The notes under the pieces are model-generated. The model saw only the letters and a list, made by a program, of their open reading frames with translations, was not told the origin of the DNA and searched no databases. Position numbers and translations under genes: made by a program. A stretch of 40,986 bases of DNA. Source: Phlegmacium glaucopus (lineage: Eukaryota; Basidiomycota; Agaricomycetes; Agaricales; Cortinariaceae). How positions within the stretch are numbered: the first letter of the stretch is position 1; every line of letters starts with the position of its first letter. Positions 1-10,545 of this stretch are shown in pieces. Location of the stretch: positions 65,861 to 106,846 of the forward strand of contig MU130598.1 in the NCBI GenBank assembly GCA_015039465.1. The letters are read 5' to 3'.

Positions 1-40
1 CCTTTTATCGTAGGTAAGATCTTGGTCGTACCCTATTATA

Positions 41-1067
41 GGTCCAGTGGAAATCTGGCGACGTCACCTGGTTACCCTATTATCAAATTACTCATCTGCA
101 AGCACTCACTGACTATTTAGAATTGATAGGAGAAACGAAGATTTCTAAGCTACCAAAAGGAACTGGACAACCCCCTCAAGACGACCCACAAGTGTTTGTC
201 GGAACATTATCATTCCACCATCCCACCACTCCTTCCTATCTCGGCACCCCTATCGTGAATTCTATTAAAACCCGTCTCCAATTGATCTACCATTCATTAA
301 AATCCCGCATACAGATTTTTCTCATACGCCTAAGCAACATCATCCCAAACGCACCCCTTGCCAACATGTCTTTTCTCCCCAGCTCTCCAGCAACTCAATG
401 CGTTGATCACCCTTCATTTATTCGACTCTCCCCTACCCAGTATATGCTGAAGACGCCTGGTAGTCAGCTGCAAACCACCTTGCATGTTGGACAAGTTGCC
501 AACATACTCAAATTCGACGAACAGGTTCGTCTCCGTCATGGTATAACTGCCCTTCCACACATGCCTCTCGGGTTTACTGAATTTTCGGTTGCTTGGAACA
601 CCGGAGCTCGTCCTCACGATGAGCGAAGAATCAGTAAAGTCTTTCTTGGAGACTCAGCCTCTGACAACATCATCGAAGCCTCCCTTAATCCAGTCTATCT
701 CTGCAAGTTTCACATTACTGCCGAGCAAGTTGGCCTCGGATCTGGTATGGCCACCGCTCTCCAGGTTGAGATGGCTCAGGAGCTCGCCACCATGCATATT
801 CACAAGCTTAAATACGAACGACGAGGTTTCTATGAGCGTCAGGAGAAGCGACTCCAAGCTTTCACTGCTAAACCATCCCCCCACTTCCCTGCCATGGTTA
901 ACCGTTCCAACTTCAAGATGAAGCGTCGTCCCCGTAAATGTTATACCCCAGGCGATGACTCTCCCCTTCCTACCATGGGATTTTCCTACAATGAATTATT
1001 CCCTCCATCTTCCGAAAGTTACGCTGCGCCAACCGAAACCTTTGCTGAAATGGAAATTGCGAAATAA
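41..1067 (+). pseudogene. Ty3/gypsy chromovirus polyprotein, 3' fragment (copy 1)
   Basis: This is the C-terminal end of a retrotransposon polyprotein. The frame enters at about base 42 within the second half of a chromodomain-like module (GDVTWLPYYQI, then HLQALTDYLELIGE) and stays open to the TAA at 1065-1067. Bases before about 41 do not match copy 2 (8403-9660), so this copy is also 5'-truncated. After the chromodomain there is an extension of roughly 300 residues that I cannot assign to a family. It differs from copy 2 by scattered substitutions only, so the two are recent relatives. No reverse transcriptase, RNase H or integrase core is present, so it cannot move on its own. The chromodomain assignment rests on comparison with the longer copy 2 and on general knowledge of chromoviruses. 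Confidence 0.8.
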
Positions 1068-1104
1068 CTTCCCAAGAGCAGCTTGCCAAAATACTACCTG
1101 CTCT

Positions 1105-1114
1105 GGAGGGCGGG
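1105..1114 (+). other. Polypurine tract of gypsy copy 1
   Basis: A purine-rich stretch (GGAGGGCGGG) lies directly before the LTR start TGTAGCGACC, the expected plus-strand primer position of an LTR retrotransposon. The same stretch precedes the LTR of copy 2 at 9698-9707. Confidence 0.6.
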
Positions 1115-1399
1115 TGTAGCGACCAGCACTTTTCATACCCACTTAGTCACTTTCTTTACCCACAGTCCTTAGTTATCACCCAACTGTTACCCAACACGTT
1201 CCTTACCCCTTTATTATCCCGGCTGCATTTGATTTATATTCTTAGCTTAGCTACCAACGGACCATGTATATAAGGACTCCTAAGTTTTAGGTAGTCCCCA
1301 GTGAATTCGAAATACTTTAACCCCGTCTTTTGAATCCCTCTGTGTGTCGAAACTCAACTTCTGTTATCTTACCATCACAGCAGTCACATTTTCGCCACA
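1115..1399 (+). repeat. 3' LTR of gypsy copy 1 (285 bp)
   Basis: The repeat starts TGTAGCGACC and ends ...TTCGCCACA, giving TG...CA termini. It aligns end to end with the 285-bp repeat at 9708-9992, and similarity stops one base past the CA in both copies, which fixes the edge. It carries a TATA-like box (TATATAAG) at 1267-1274. No 5' LTR is present in the window. Confidence 0.8.
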
Positions 1400-2645
1400 G
1401 GGTGACAGATGTGACAATGACATGTACATTTTTGCGATCCATGAGCCTGAACTGCAGCAAGAGTTTCTTCAATCCAAATGGTGAATCAGCAGCAATCGGT
1501 CATAACGACTGGTGGCTGACACAGGTTGGTCACAGATCCTATTTTCCTGTCGTGTCGAAGGTGATGGCCTTGTGTTTTGCGAAAAGCGATTGACGGAACC
1601 TTGAAAGTTTCTTTCGAAATTTGACGACAAGATACTTATAGGTACCTGCATTTGGAAGTGGTGGCCCTAGACCTTGAACCTGGCACTATCAACTACCGGA
1701 AATTTATACAGATTTTTCTCCGTCAGAGAAGCGTGGCTTCGTCACAACTGCAGGAGTGAGTCTACGCAACCTTGGTAACTGCCTCGTTCTTCATATCACA
1801 TATATCCCAAAATAACTGATACTCTTCATTTGGTTTATGCTGAAAGGCCGTTTATAGAAGCTCCAAGCACTGGATCGAGGTTTCAGGAAACGAGCGATAA
1901 AGACCTCCCACCGCCTACTAAAGAATGTAAGACCAACCTGAATTGTCACTTACGGATGACTGATTCACAACAAAGTAACAATAACTGTCGAATCACTGTC
2001 CTTGTTGCGTCCGCGAAATAGGACGTACTCGTCAAGGAATACTACCCGGAGGCAAACCAGGAGGTATTAAGGACTGGAATTTCAGGCTCTGAAATTGACC
2101 TCACCTCAGAAAGATGCGTCAAAATCAGTTTCAATAGTTGTATCGAGGGTTTTCAAATGTCAGCGCAAGTCTCACCACTCTGTGAAGGTATCGACCGGAT
2201 ATTTTATCTCCTTACTTCTCACCAGCCACCGTATACACCCGCCATGGAACCACCAAGAACTTTGTCGGAAGAATATACCTCTGGTGCAGCGGCGACAACC
2301 CCATTTCCCGCGATGACTTCTGACAATTTGCTACTATTGCCGTTACATTTCCTAGTTACTGAAAGATACGACTACTGAAGGTACCTCAAGACACTCCTTC
2401 CTCAATTTGGTTCTACTGATATTTCTGCTCCTCGACCCTTCATTTACTTCAGTGTCAATCGTCAACTCAACCTCGTCATTGCATCTAAGACTACATGCCC
2501 CTATCATGCGACAGCAATGATGATGACAAAATCAGCTTCGATGCATAGAAATCAAAGGCCTCGATGATTTCTACTAACGTAAGTCTCGTAATCAAGTGAT
2601 AAGCATAAATACAGCGGGTGTCAACAACGCATGCGGGGTTGCTAC
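1400..2645. other. Intergenic stretch without recognised gene
   Basis: Only short disconnected open frames occur here. I could not chain any of them into a protein with canonical introns or recognise a motif. It may hold a decayed gene. No RNA gene or clear repeat was seen. Confidence 0.4.
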
Positions 2646-3240
2646 GAGCGCGTGTGGATTATGCCATTCTCATTTAACGATAAAACTAACGTCCTTTCCT
2701 TTTCTCCAGAACTCGTATTTTGGATCTTCAAGGCGTCTACAACTCTTTCACGGCCTACGATACGACTTAATTGCTAATGCGAAGGCTGATCGATATCGAT
2801 ATCGATGATCACGCATCGTGTATTGCATCCTTCCTCGACTCAATGGATTCGTAAGCTTTAGGATTCGAAATGCATTCATGTGTTATTTGCGCAGCTGCCG
2901 CGTTTTTTCAAATGTGCCGTAAGTAAAACCAAAAAAAGAGTACCATTCCTTCGGTTTCAATGCAGATTGCTCCACAGTATGGGATGAACATTAGAAAGAA
3001 AGACTGCTCAACCTTGTCACCAACTTGTCACCATTTGGTCACCATGGTAGACATTCTGACGATCAACTCAACCTTGTGATCAAAAAGGCTTGCGTACGCC
3101 ACACTTCTTAAGCTAAGATTATCAGTCTTAATCGGAAGACTCTATCATGCATGTATCGCTCCTCGTGCCATCGATGTCATCGATGAGGCAGTGCGCATTT
3201 AAGCGCCCAGGAATGCAAGTACAAAATCGGTCTTAGCAAG
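2646..3240 (+). repeat. Upstream repeat R1 of BTB copy A
   Basis: This is the first of three related blocks. Shared landmarks are GAGCGCGTGTGGAT, GAACTCGTATTTTGGA, a GATCGATATCGATGATC-like palindrome and TTATTTGCGCAGCTGC. Related copies are R2 (about 5205-5425, partial) and R3 (about 5454-6060). R1 and R3 run directly into BTB copies A and B, so they form the upstream part of the duplicated unit. Confidence 0.65.
3220..3226 (+). promoter_or_regulatory. Degenerate TATA box of BTB copy A
   Basis: The site reads TACAAAA, 74 bp before the ATG at 3294. The equivalent site of copy B reads TATAAAA (6023-6029) in an otherwise near-identical context, so copy A appears to have lost the canonical TATA through one substitution. 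Confidence 0.4.
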
Positions 3241-3293
3241 GTCCTTTTCCTTCACTTCCCCAGTCAGACGATAGCTCTAATCCCTGAGGCCTG

Positions 3294-4536
3294 ATGTTTG
3301 AGCAAGCTATTCCTTCTCTTTCTCCGTCTCCCGACCTACAGTCGCGTGCCGCAACCCCACTGTCAAAATATGACGTCAATGATACCCCAAGGTCCCCAAC
3401 GGACGGTGGGTTTTTGGGGGGGACCAGCATCAAAATCCCCATTGTTCGTCTTGACAATGTCTTCAACTTCCAAATCGTCGTATTTCAGGTATATTTCCCA
3501 TCGAAATATTTACATGAAGAAACGATGATTAAAGTACTATATATACAAGGTCGAGAACATGCTCTTTCAGGTTCTTAGGAATGGCTTTAATGTTCCGGGA
3601 ACCCCATTCGAAGCAATGTTTGCACTACCTAACGCGGCAATGGGTGTCGATGATGTTTCTCTCGAGGGTAGTAGTCTTGAAAATCCCATCCATTTGCCAG
3701 GAATCAAGGCGGACCATTTTCGGACCTTTTTGCGCATCTTATACCCGTTGTACGTTCAGATTTGGTTCAGATGATACTCTCATTCATTATTCGAGTATTG
3801 ATTACTAATAAAAAATACTCGCGAATTCTTCAGTATAGACCAAACACCAATCGTCGAATTCGATGAGTGGGTTGGGGTGCTGAATTTAGCAACTATGTGG
3901 TCTTTCCAAAGGGTTTGGTCGCTTGTTATAAGATTTTTCTGCTCCCTGATGAATATATTTCGTTTAGATTCGGGAAAAGGCTATTACCCGGCTTTCAGAC
4001 CTTATTAAACAGAAGACACTCCTCGAAAGAATTTCATTGGCAAGAGAATATCGAGTACCACAGTGGCTTCGTGACGGATACTTGGAGCTTTCCCAAAAAA
4101 GGCCATTGGAATTTGACGAACTACGACCTGCAAAACCATACCATTTAGGTCTTAACTGGGAAGCGGATGCCAAAAAGTGGGAAGCGAACGCTACGACATG
4201 GGAAATGCTTGCTAGGATTTACTATATCCAAACGAAGGTGGCCACGTCCATCAGTAATAACGGCAACACTTATTGCAGCCCATGTGGGATTTACAATGGT
4301 CCGTCATATCCGGGCAACCCTCCTTGCAAATGTCACATTTTACCCGTGGTGGATGAAGTCTTCCGGGAAGAGTTGGGAAGCATGGAGGAGAACCCAAATT
4401 ACGTTGAGGATGAGGAACCTCTTCCATCATGTAAGTCACTGCATCATGATTCATGCTATATCATACCTGTATAGTGAACAGGGCGGGACTTCCTATAGAT
4501 CCCAAAGGGTCAAAGAAGAAGAAGTCGAAGAAATGA
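3294..4536 (+). CDS. BTB/POZ domain protein, copy A
   Basis: A five-exon model joins 3294-3488, 3571-3749, 3834-3912, 3968-4430 and 4475-4536. All introns are GT-AG, 44-84 nt, and all phases agree, giving about 325 residues. Residues about 50-150 look like the BTB fold of Agaricomycete proteins: VVFQVLRNGFNVPGTPFEAM, then a LPGIKADHFRTFLRILYP core and EFDEWVGVLNLATMWSF. A helical region follows with LAREYRVPQWLRDGYLEL, typical of this family. A Cys cluster (CSPC, then CKCH 14 residues later) and EVFREELGSMEE come next. The tail ends in a Lys-rich stretch (SKKKKSKK), a possible nuclear signal. BTB domains mediate dimerisation and often recruit cullin-3 ligases or chromatin factors; the partner here is unknown. 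The ATG matches the copy B start position. Copy B lies 1.5 kb downstream in the same orientation. Confidence 0.82.
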
Positions 4537-5204
4537 TTTATCCAGAATCGTATACTTCATGGTTCAACCTAGCGCTAGGTATGCAGGAAACGAGATAGGG
4601 TTGGGTAAATGGTACAAAATGACTGAAATCAATGGATGAAAATAGTGATAATGCAATTATTTGGTCGTCTATCTACTTAAGGGTCAAGTCGTTCAGGTCT
4701 TCCTTGATAAAGAAGGATGAAAAATAGTCGAAGGATGAGAGAGCTCAGATTTTACGGAATGAGTCTGGACCTAGGGCCATAGAATTGAAAAAATGTGGTG
4801 AACTACAAGTCGCAAGGTAGATTGCACAAGTCTTGTATCCAAGCATTGAATGATGGTCTAGAGTTGAGGGGAAGTCGAAGTGGAATCCCAGGATGCCTAG
4901 AAGGTGGGTAGTCGAAAGCCGAATTTAGCAACAGTAAAATATGGTAACGAAGCGTGAGTGGACAGTCCGGCAGGTTGGCGTGGACCGGAAATCTGAGGAG
5001 AAGCAAAGATATTTATAGCGAAGAATGGCGGCGGCGACAGTGATGATCACCAAGGACGAAAAAGCGTTGTTAAATTCAGTCACCAGAAACGTATGATTAT
5101 GAATTTTCCTCTTTTTCATTCATTTCTTCTATATCCGGGTGGTCGACGGTCGTTTCCTAAACCTGATTATCCCAGTCGATACCTTCCTCATTTAATGAGA
5201 AAAC
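4537..5204. repeat. 3' flank of BTB copy A, shared with copy B
   Basis: From about 4540 (TTTATCCAGAAT) the sequence aligns with about 7700-8220 after copy B. Landmarks are ATCTACTTAAGGGTCAAGTC, TTCCTTGATAAAGAAGGAT and CAGATTTTACGGAATGAG. The tandem duplication therefore includes about 0.5 kb downstream of the gene. No coding potential was seen. Confidence 0.6.
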
Positions 5205-5425
5205 TAATGTTCTTCTCTTTAGAACTCGTGTTTTGGACCTTCGAGGATGCCAACCATTCTCTCACGACCTATAACACGACTTAATTGCTAATTCGAGAGG
5301 GTGATCGATATCGATGATCATTTATTGCACCCCTCCTCGACTCAATGGGTTCGTAAGCTTTAGGATTCAAATCTGGCGCCTGATGTATTCATCATGTTAT
5401 TTGCGCAGCTGCCACAGTTTGGTGA
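5205..5425 (+). repeat. Upstream repeat R2, extra partial copy
   Basis: The block contains GAACTCGTGTTTTGGACCTT, GATCGATATCGATGATCA and TTATTTGCGCAGCTGCCAC, matching R1 and R3. It is not followed by a BTB gene. It is probably left from an additional partial duplication or a deleted gene copy. Confidence 0.6.
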
Positions 5426-5453
5426 GCGCGACTATACGTAGACCTAGTTTTTA

Positions 5454-6060
5454 TGAGCGCGTGTGGATCATGCCAGCCGATAGCTTTCTCATTTAAAGTT
5501 CTTTCTCCTTTTTTCTAGAACTCGTATTTTGGATCTTCGAGGACGCCAATAACTCTTTCACGACCTATAACACGGCTAATGCGAAGGATGATCGATATTG
5601 ATGATCATGCCTTGTGTATTTCATCCCTCCTTGACTCAATGGATTCATATGCTTTAGGATTCGGACTTGGCGCCTGATGTATTCATCGTGTTATTTGCGC
5701 AGCTGCAACGTTTTTTTAAATGTGACGTGAGTAAAACCAAAACTAGTGTTATTCCTTCGATTTCAATTCAGGTTACTCCACAGTATGGGATGGACATCAG
5801 AAAACAAGACTGGGCAGTGTGGCTCAGCCTTGTTACCATGGTAGACATTCAAAAAAACCTGACCATCAACTCAATTTCGTGATCAGGAAATCCTTGCGTA
5901 TACCACGCCTCTTAAGCTAAGATCATCAATCGGTTACTCGGAGGACTTTATTATACATACGCTCCTCATGTCATTGATGTGATCGATGAGCCAGTGCGTA
6001 TACAAGCGCCCAAGAATGCAAGTATAAAACCGGTCTTAGCAAGGTCCTTTTCCTTAACTT
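5454..6060 (+). repeat. Upstream repeat R3 of BTB copy B
   Basis: This is the third copy of the block. It starts at GAGCGCGTGTGGATCATGCC and continues into the promoter of BTB copy B. It aligns over its whole length with R1, including the shared stretch GTCTTAGCAAGGTCCTTTTC near its end. Confidence 0.65.
6023..6029 (+). promoter_or_regulatory. TATA box of BTB copy B
   Basis: A canonical TATAAAA lies 53 bp before the ATG at 6076. The equivalent site of copy A is TACAAAA. Confidence 0.5.
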
Positions 6061-6075
6061 CCCCAGTCAGTCCTG

Positions 6076-7291
6076 ATGTTCGACATAAATTCGTGTGCCG
6101 CATCCCCACTGCCAACATATGATGATACCTCAGCGGGCGATGGGCCTTGGGCGGGGCCCAGCATCGAAAACCCCATTATTCGTCTTGACAATGTCTTCAA
6201 CTTCCAAATCGTCGTATTTCAGGTATATCTCCCATCGAAATATTTACATGAAGAAACGATGATTAAAGTACTATATATACAAGGTCGAGAACATGCTCTT
6301 CCAGGTTCTTAGGAATGGCTTTAATGTTCCGGGAACCCCATTCGAAGCAATGTTTGCACTACCTAACGCGGCAATGGGTGTCGATGGCGCTTCTCTCGAA
6401 GGCAGTAGTCTTGAAAATCCCATCTATTTGCCAGGAATCAAGGTGGACCACTTTCGGACCTTTTTACGCATCTTATACCCGTTGTACGTTTAGATGACAC
6501 GCTGATTCATTATTCGAGTATTGATTTCTAATTAAAAATAATCGCGAATTCTTCAGTATAGACCGAACTCCAATCGTCGAATTCGATGAGTGGATTGGGG
6601 TGCTGAATTTAGCAACTATGTGGTCTTTCCAAGAGGTTCGGTCCTTTTTTGTTACAGGATTTTTCTGCTCCGCGCTGATCAAAAATCTTTATTTAGATTC
6701 GGGCAAAGGCTATTGTCCAGCTTTCAGACCTTATTAAACAGAAGAAAGTCCTCGAGAGAATCGCATTGGGAAGAGAATATCGAGTAGCACAGTGGCTTCG
6801 TGACGGATACTTGGAGCTTGCCCAAAATAGGCCATTGGAATTTGACGAACTACGACCTGCAGGACCATATTAAGACCCTTTAGATCGAAACTGGGAAGCG
6901 GATGCCAAAAGGTGGGAAGCGGTAGCTATGGCATGGGAAACGCTTGCTAGGATTTGCTATATCCAAACGAGGGTGGCCGCCTCCATCAATAACAGCTGCA
7001 ACACTTATTGCAGCCCATGTGGGATTTCCGTTGGTCCATCATATCCAGGCAACTTTCCTTGCAAATGTCGCATTTTACCCATTGTGGATGAAGTCTTCCG
7101 GGAAGAGTTGGGAAGCATGGAGGAGAAACCAAACTACGTTGAGGATGAGGATCTTCTTCCACCACCATGTAAGTCACTGCATCATGCTACATCATACCTG
7201 TCTCCGTTTTAAAGAATGTTGTATAGTGAAGAGCGCTGGGCTTCCTACAGATTCCAAAGGGGAAAAGAAGAAGAAAAAACTTGCCCGTTAG
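6076..7291 (+). pseudogene. BTB/POZ domain protein, copy B, with one in-frame stop
   Basis: The model matches copy A exon for exon: 6076-6222, 6305-6483, 6557-6635, 6697-7168 and 7227-7291, with all splice sites and phases conserved. The BTB core is intact. A TAA at 6871-6873 in exon 4 interrupts the frame right after DELRPAGPY. It lies within a short indel relative to copy A, and the same frame then resumes (RNWEADAKRWE) to the Lys-rich end (EKKKKKLAR). If translated, the product would keep the BTB fold but lose the Cys cluster and basic tail. The N-terminus is shorter than in copy A (49 against 65 residues in exon 1) and diverged. It is either a recent pseudogene or a truncated BTB-only protein. 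Confidence 0.75.
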
Positions 7292-7690
7292 TGTGCATGA
7301 AAAAAGGCTTGTGACGCGGCTTTGGTAGTGGCGATGCGTGTGAACACATTTCCCTAGTTTTCTGTTACGACTTACGGTGCTGGAACTAGTTGGAAAAACC
7401 CCAATGATAAACTAATATATTGCGGCTATGTTTATGCAGGCTAATTGGGTGAAAACCAAGTGAAAACACACGAAGTGTGTTCCCAGACCCGGAAAGATTC
7501 TAACAATGAGACAGGGTCCTCGATACGAGACGGGTTACCCAAACGACTCGACAATATTTTCAATAATGTCGATTTTCATATTGTACAACGAGACTCTCCT
7601 AAGATGCTTCCACCTTTTCTGCCTGCCATCACATCTTGGACATATGACTCTCTTTAAGTTAGGGGCCCATGCCGGCTCACAGCCGGCCCT
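7292..7690. other. Copy B-specific insertion after the BTB gene
   Basis: About 400 bp separates the stop of copy B from the resumption of shared 3' flank (ATTTATCCAGAAT), whereas copy A has these adjacent. The segment contains inverted-repeat stretches, AACACACGAAGTGTGTT near 7463-7480 and GCCGGCTCACAGCCGGC near 7670-7690. No terminal inverted repeats or target duplication could be fixed. Confidence 0.45.
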
Positions 7691-8377
7691 ACCGAGTTAT
7701 AATTTATCCAGAATTTTATATTTCATGGTTCAACTAGCGATAGTTATACAGAGAATGAGATAGGGTTGGATGAATGATACAAAATGATTGAAATAAATCG
7801 ATGAAAAGGCGCGATGATAATGCAACTATTTGGTCGCCTATCTACTTAAGGGTCAAGTCGTTCAGGTCTTCCTTGATAAAGAAGGATCGAAATGTTCAAA
7901 GGATGAGAAGAGAGTTCAGATTTTACGGAATGAGCCTAGACCTAAGGCCATGAATTGAAAACTGTGGTTAACTACAACTCGCAGGGTAGATTACACACAA
8001 GTCTTGTATCTAAGCATTGATGTCTGGAGTTGAGGGGGGGCCAGACGGATAGCCGAAGTGGAATGCTAGTGATGTTTAGAAGGCGGGTAGTTGAAAGCTG
8101 CTGATTTTGGCCAGAGTGAAATATTTTAACGAAATGACTCTGTCAAAGGTTGAGCACAAGAGAGGAGCAAAATATTGGACAGTCCGGCCGGTTGGCGTGG
8201 ACCGAACATGGGGGGAAAGGAGGGGGAAATTATAGCGAAGAATGGCTCATCAGGAAAACCCTAAATTGATTATTTTGCGCCACAGATCGAAAATTTGCCC
8301 GAAAATAGCACAAAGCTTCACCATTATGCACAAATATACATAATTGTACGTTCTGGATCAAATGGATCAAATGGTGC
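7691..8377. repeat. 3' flank of BTB copy B
   Basis: To about 8220 this matches the flank of copy A at 4540-5100. The last about 150 bp before the poly(A) run are not shared with anything I found in the window. No gene was seen. Confidence 0.5.
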
Positions 8378-8402
8378 AAAAAAAAAAAAAAAAAAAAAAA
8401 AA
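8378..8402 (+). repeat. A25 homopolymer at the retroelement junction
   Basis: Twenty-five consecutive A residues lie immediately before the point where gypsy-derived coding sequence begins. The exact length may be affected by sequencing. Confidence 0.85.
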
Positions 8403-9660
8403 GAAAGACTTTAACAACTCGTCGTTCCACCTCGATCTACCCTCTCACTTGAAGCAGAGAGGTGTACACCCTGTTTTTCACGCTTCTCTCTTGCGGATTC
8501 ATGTACCAAATGATGATCGTCTATTTCCCGGACGAATGGATACCCAGCTCGGGACCACTCCTGAGGCTGACGGCGAATGGGCGGTCGATAAGATATTATC
8601 CCATGCTGGTTCTAGAATGGACGCTATTTTCGAGGTCCAGTGGAAATCTGGCGACGTCACCTGGTTACCCTATTATCAAATTACTCATCTGCAAGCACTC
8701 ACTGACTATTTAGAATTGATAGGAGAAACGAAGATTTCTAAGCTACCAAAAGGAACCGGACAACCCCCTCAAGACGACCCACAAGTGTTTATCGGAACAT
8801 TATCATTCCACCATCCCACCACTCCTTCCTATCTCGGCACCCCTATCGTGAATTCTATTAAAACCCGTCTCCAATCGACCTACCGTTCATTAAAATCCAA
8901 CATACGGATTCTTTTCATACGCCTAAGCAACATCATCTCAAACGCACCCCTTGCCAACATGTCGTTTCCCCCCAGCTCTCCAGCAACTCAATGCGTTAAT
9001 CACCCTTCATTTATTCGACTCTCCCCTACCCAGTATATGCTGAAGTCGCCCGGTAGTCAGCTGCAAACCACCTTGCATGTTGGACAAGTTGCCGACATAC
9101 TCAAATTCGACGAACAGGTTCGTCTCCGTCACGGTATAACTACCCTTCCACACATGCCACTCGGGTTTACCGAATTCTCGGTTGCTTGGAACACCGGAGC
9201 TCGTCCTCACGATGAGCGAAGAATCAGTAAAGTCTTCCTTGGAGACTCAGCCTCTGACAACATCATCGAAGCCTCCCTTAATCCCGTCTATCTCTGCGAG
9301 TTTCACATTACTGCTGAGCAAGTTGGCCTCGGATCCGACATTGCCACCGCTCTCCAGATTGAGATGGCTCAGGAGCTCGCCACCATGCATATTCACAAGC
9401 TTAAATACGAACGACGAGGTTTCTATGAGCGCCAGGAGAAGCGACTCCAAGCTTTCACTGCTAAACCATCTTCCAACTTCCCTACCATGGTTCACCGTTC
9501 CGACTTCAAGATGAAGCGTCGTCCCCGTAAACGTTATACCCCAGGCGATGATTCTCCCCTTCCTACCATGGGATTTTCCTACAATGAATTATTCCCCCCG
9601 TCTTCCGAAAGTTACGCTGCGCCAACCGAAACCTTTGCTGAAATGGAAATTGCGAAATAA
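8403..9660 (+). pseudogene. Ty3/gypsy chromovirus polyprotein, 3' fragment (copy 2)
   Basis: The coding frame starts abruptly after the A25 run, inside the integrase C-terminal region (SSFHLDLPSHLKQRGVHPVF, then FHASLLRIHVPNDDRLFPGR). The chromodomain-like module follows (EWAVDKILSHAGSRMDAIFE, VQWKSGDVTWLPYYQI). A long C-terminal extension then runs to the TAA at 9658-9660. RT, RNase H, protease and integrase core are missing. The frame is open throughout, like copy 1. The upstream flank is unrelated single-copy DNA, so this is a 5'-truncated insertion or a rearranged remnant. Confidence 0.82.
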
Positions 9661-9707
9661 CTTCCAAAGAGCAGCTTGCCGAAATACTACCTGCTCTGGA
9701 GGGCGGG

Positions 9708-9992
9708 TGTAACGACCGGCACTTTTCATACCCACTTAGTTACTTTCTTTACCCACAGTCCTTAGTTATCCCCCAACTTTTACCCAACACGTTCCTTACC
9801 CCTTTATTATCCCGGCTGCAGTTGATTTATATTCTTAGCTTAGCTACCAACGGACCATGTATATAAGGACTCCTAAGTTTTAGGTAGTCCCCAGTGAATT
9901 CGAAATACTTTAACCCCGTCTTTTGAATCCCTCTGTGTGTCGAAACTCAACTTCTGTTATCTTACCATCACAGCAGTCACATTTTCGCCACA
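9708..9992 (+). repeat. 3' LTR of gypsy copy 2 (285 bp)
   Basis: The repeat starts TGTAACGACC and ends CGCCACA, the same 285-bp length as the LTR at 1115-1399. It is preceded by the same polypurine tract and has a TATA-like TATATAAG at 9860-9867. A different repeat (9997-10351) begins only a few bases after it. Confidence 0.8.
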
Positions 9993-9996
9993 GCGG

Positions 9997-10351
9997 CCAT
10001 CTTGTCTAGCGTATCTTGCCCAAATCTTCTATCGGACCTATTCCTTCACCGATCGTTCACGTTCATTGGAGACGCAGAGACGGGAATAAAGATTTATTCT
10101 TGAATAGTGCTTTTGAAGAATCCATGCGTTGTTAGTGGATTGATTTCGTAAATGTATTATGTCGTAGTTTGGTCATATGTAATTAAAAGTCGCGCATCAC
10201 AGGTAGATTTTTACTGTTCTGACTTGATACACAAACATTGTCCAATTACCAGCCGAAGGCTTCGAAACGGCAAGTAACAACTTACAAGTTTGCATCGAAG
10301 GTTCTTGGCCCTGAGAGTGGACAAACAGTTTCACAATAAACCCAAATGACC
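9997..10351. repeat. Direct repeat D1, downstream of the FAD oxidase
   Basis: The block starts CCATCTTGTCTAGCGTAT and shares TTCACGTTCATTGGAGA, AACAACTTACAAGTTTG and ACAATAAACCC with D2 at 12911-13169, in the same orientation. The two copies bracket the oxidase gene. D1 is about 100 bp longer through small insertions. Confidence 0.7.
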
Positions 10352-10360
10352 AAGGTTGTT

Positions 10361-10382
10361 CAACGTTCAACGTTCAACGTTT
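10361..10382. repeat. Short tandem repeat (TTCAACG)
   Basis: Three consecutive TTCAACG heptamers occur here. The same heptamer is tandem near 19985-20008. Confidence 0.7.
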
Positions 10383-10545
10383 AAGCAGCATGGCATGAGG
10401 TGCCAAAGTTGGTGGTAATCACGTACTCCACTTACCGAGTAAGCCAACTCTGCTTCGGACGACGTGGTCTGGAGATGGTTAAATTATTGTCATGGGCATG
10501 ATTCTACAACTTGAAGTATGGAACGTCAGTACTCCAGTCGTCAAT

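Noticed and set aside
3294..3578. Unspliced 94-residue frame at the start of BTB copy A as a separate gene
   Set aside because: It is exon 1 plus the first intron read through. The exact GT-AG splice at 3489/3570 restores the BTB core, and the same occurs in copy B.
10361..10382. TTCAACG repeats as a possible CRISPR-like or regulatory array
   Set aside because: There are only three heptamers without spacers, in a eukaryotic genome. It is a simple tandem repeat.
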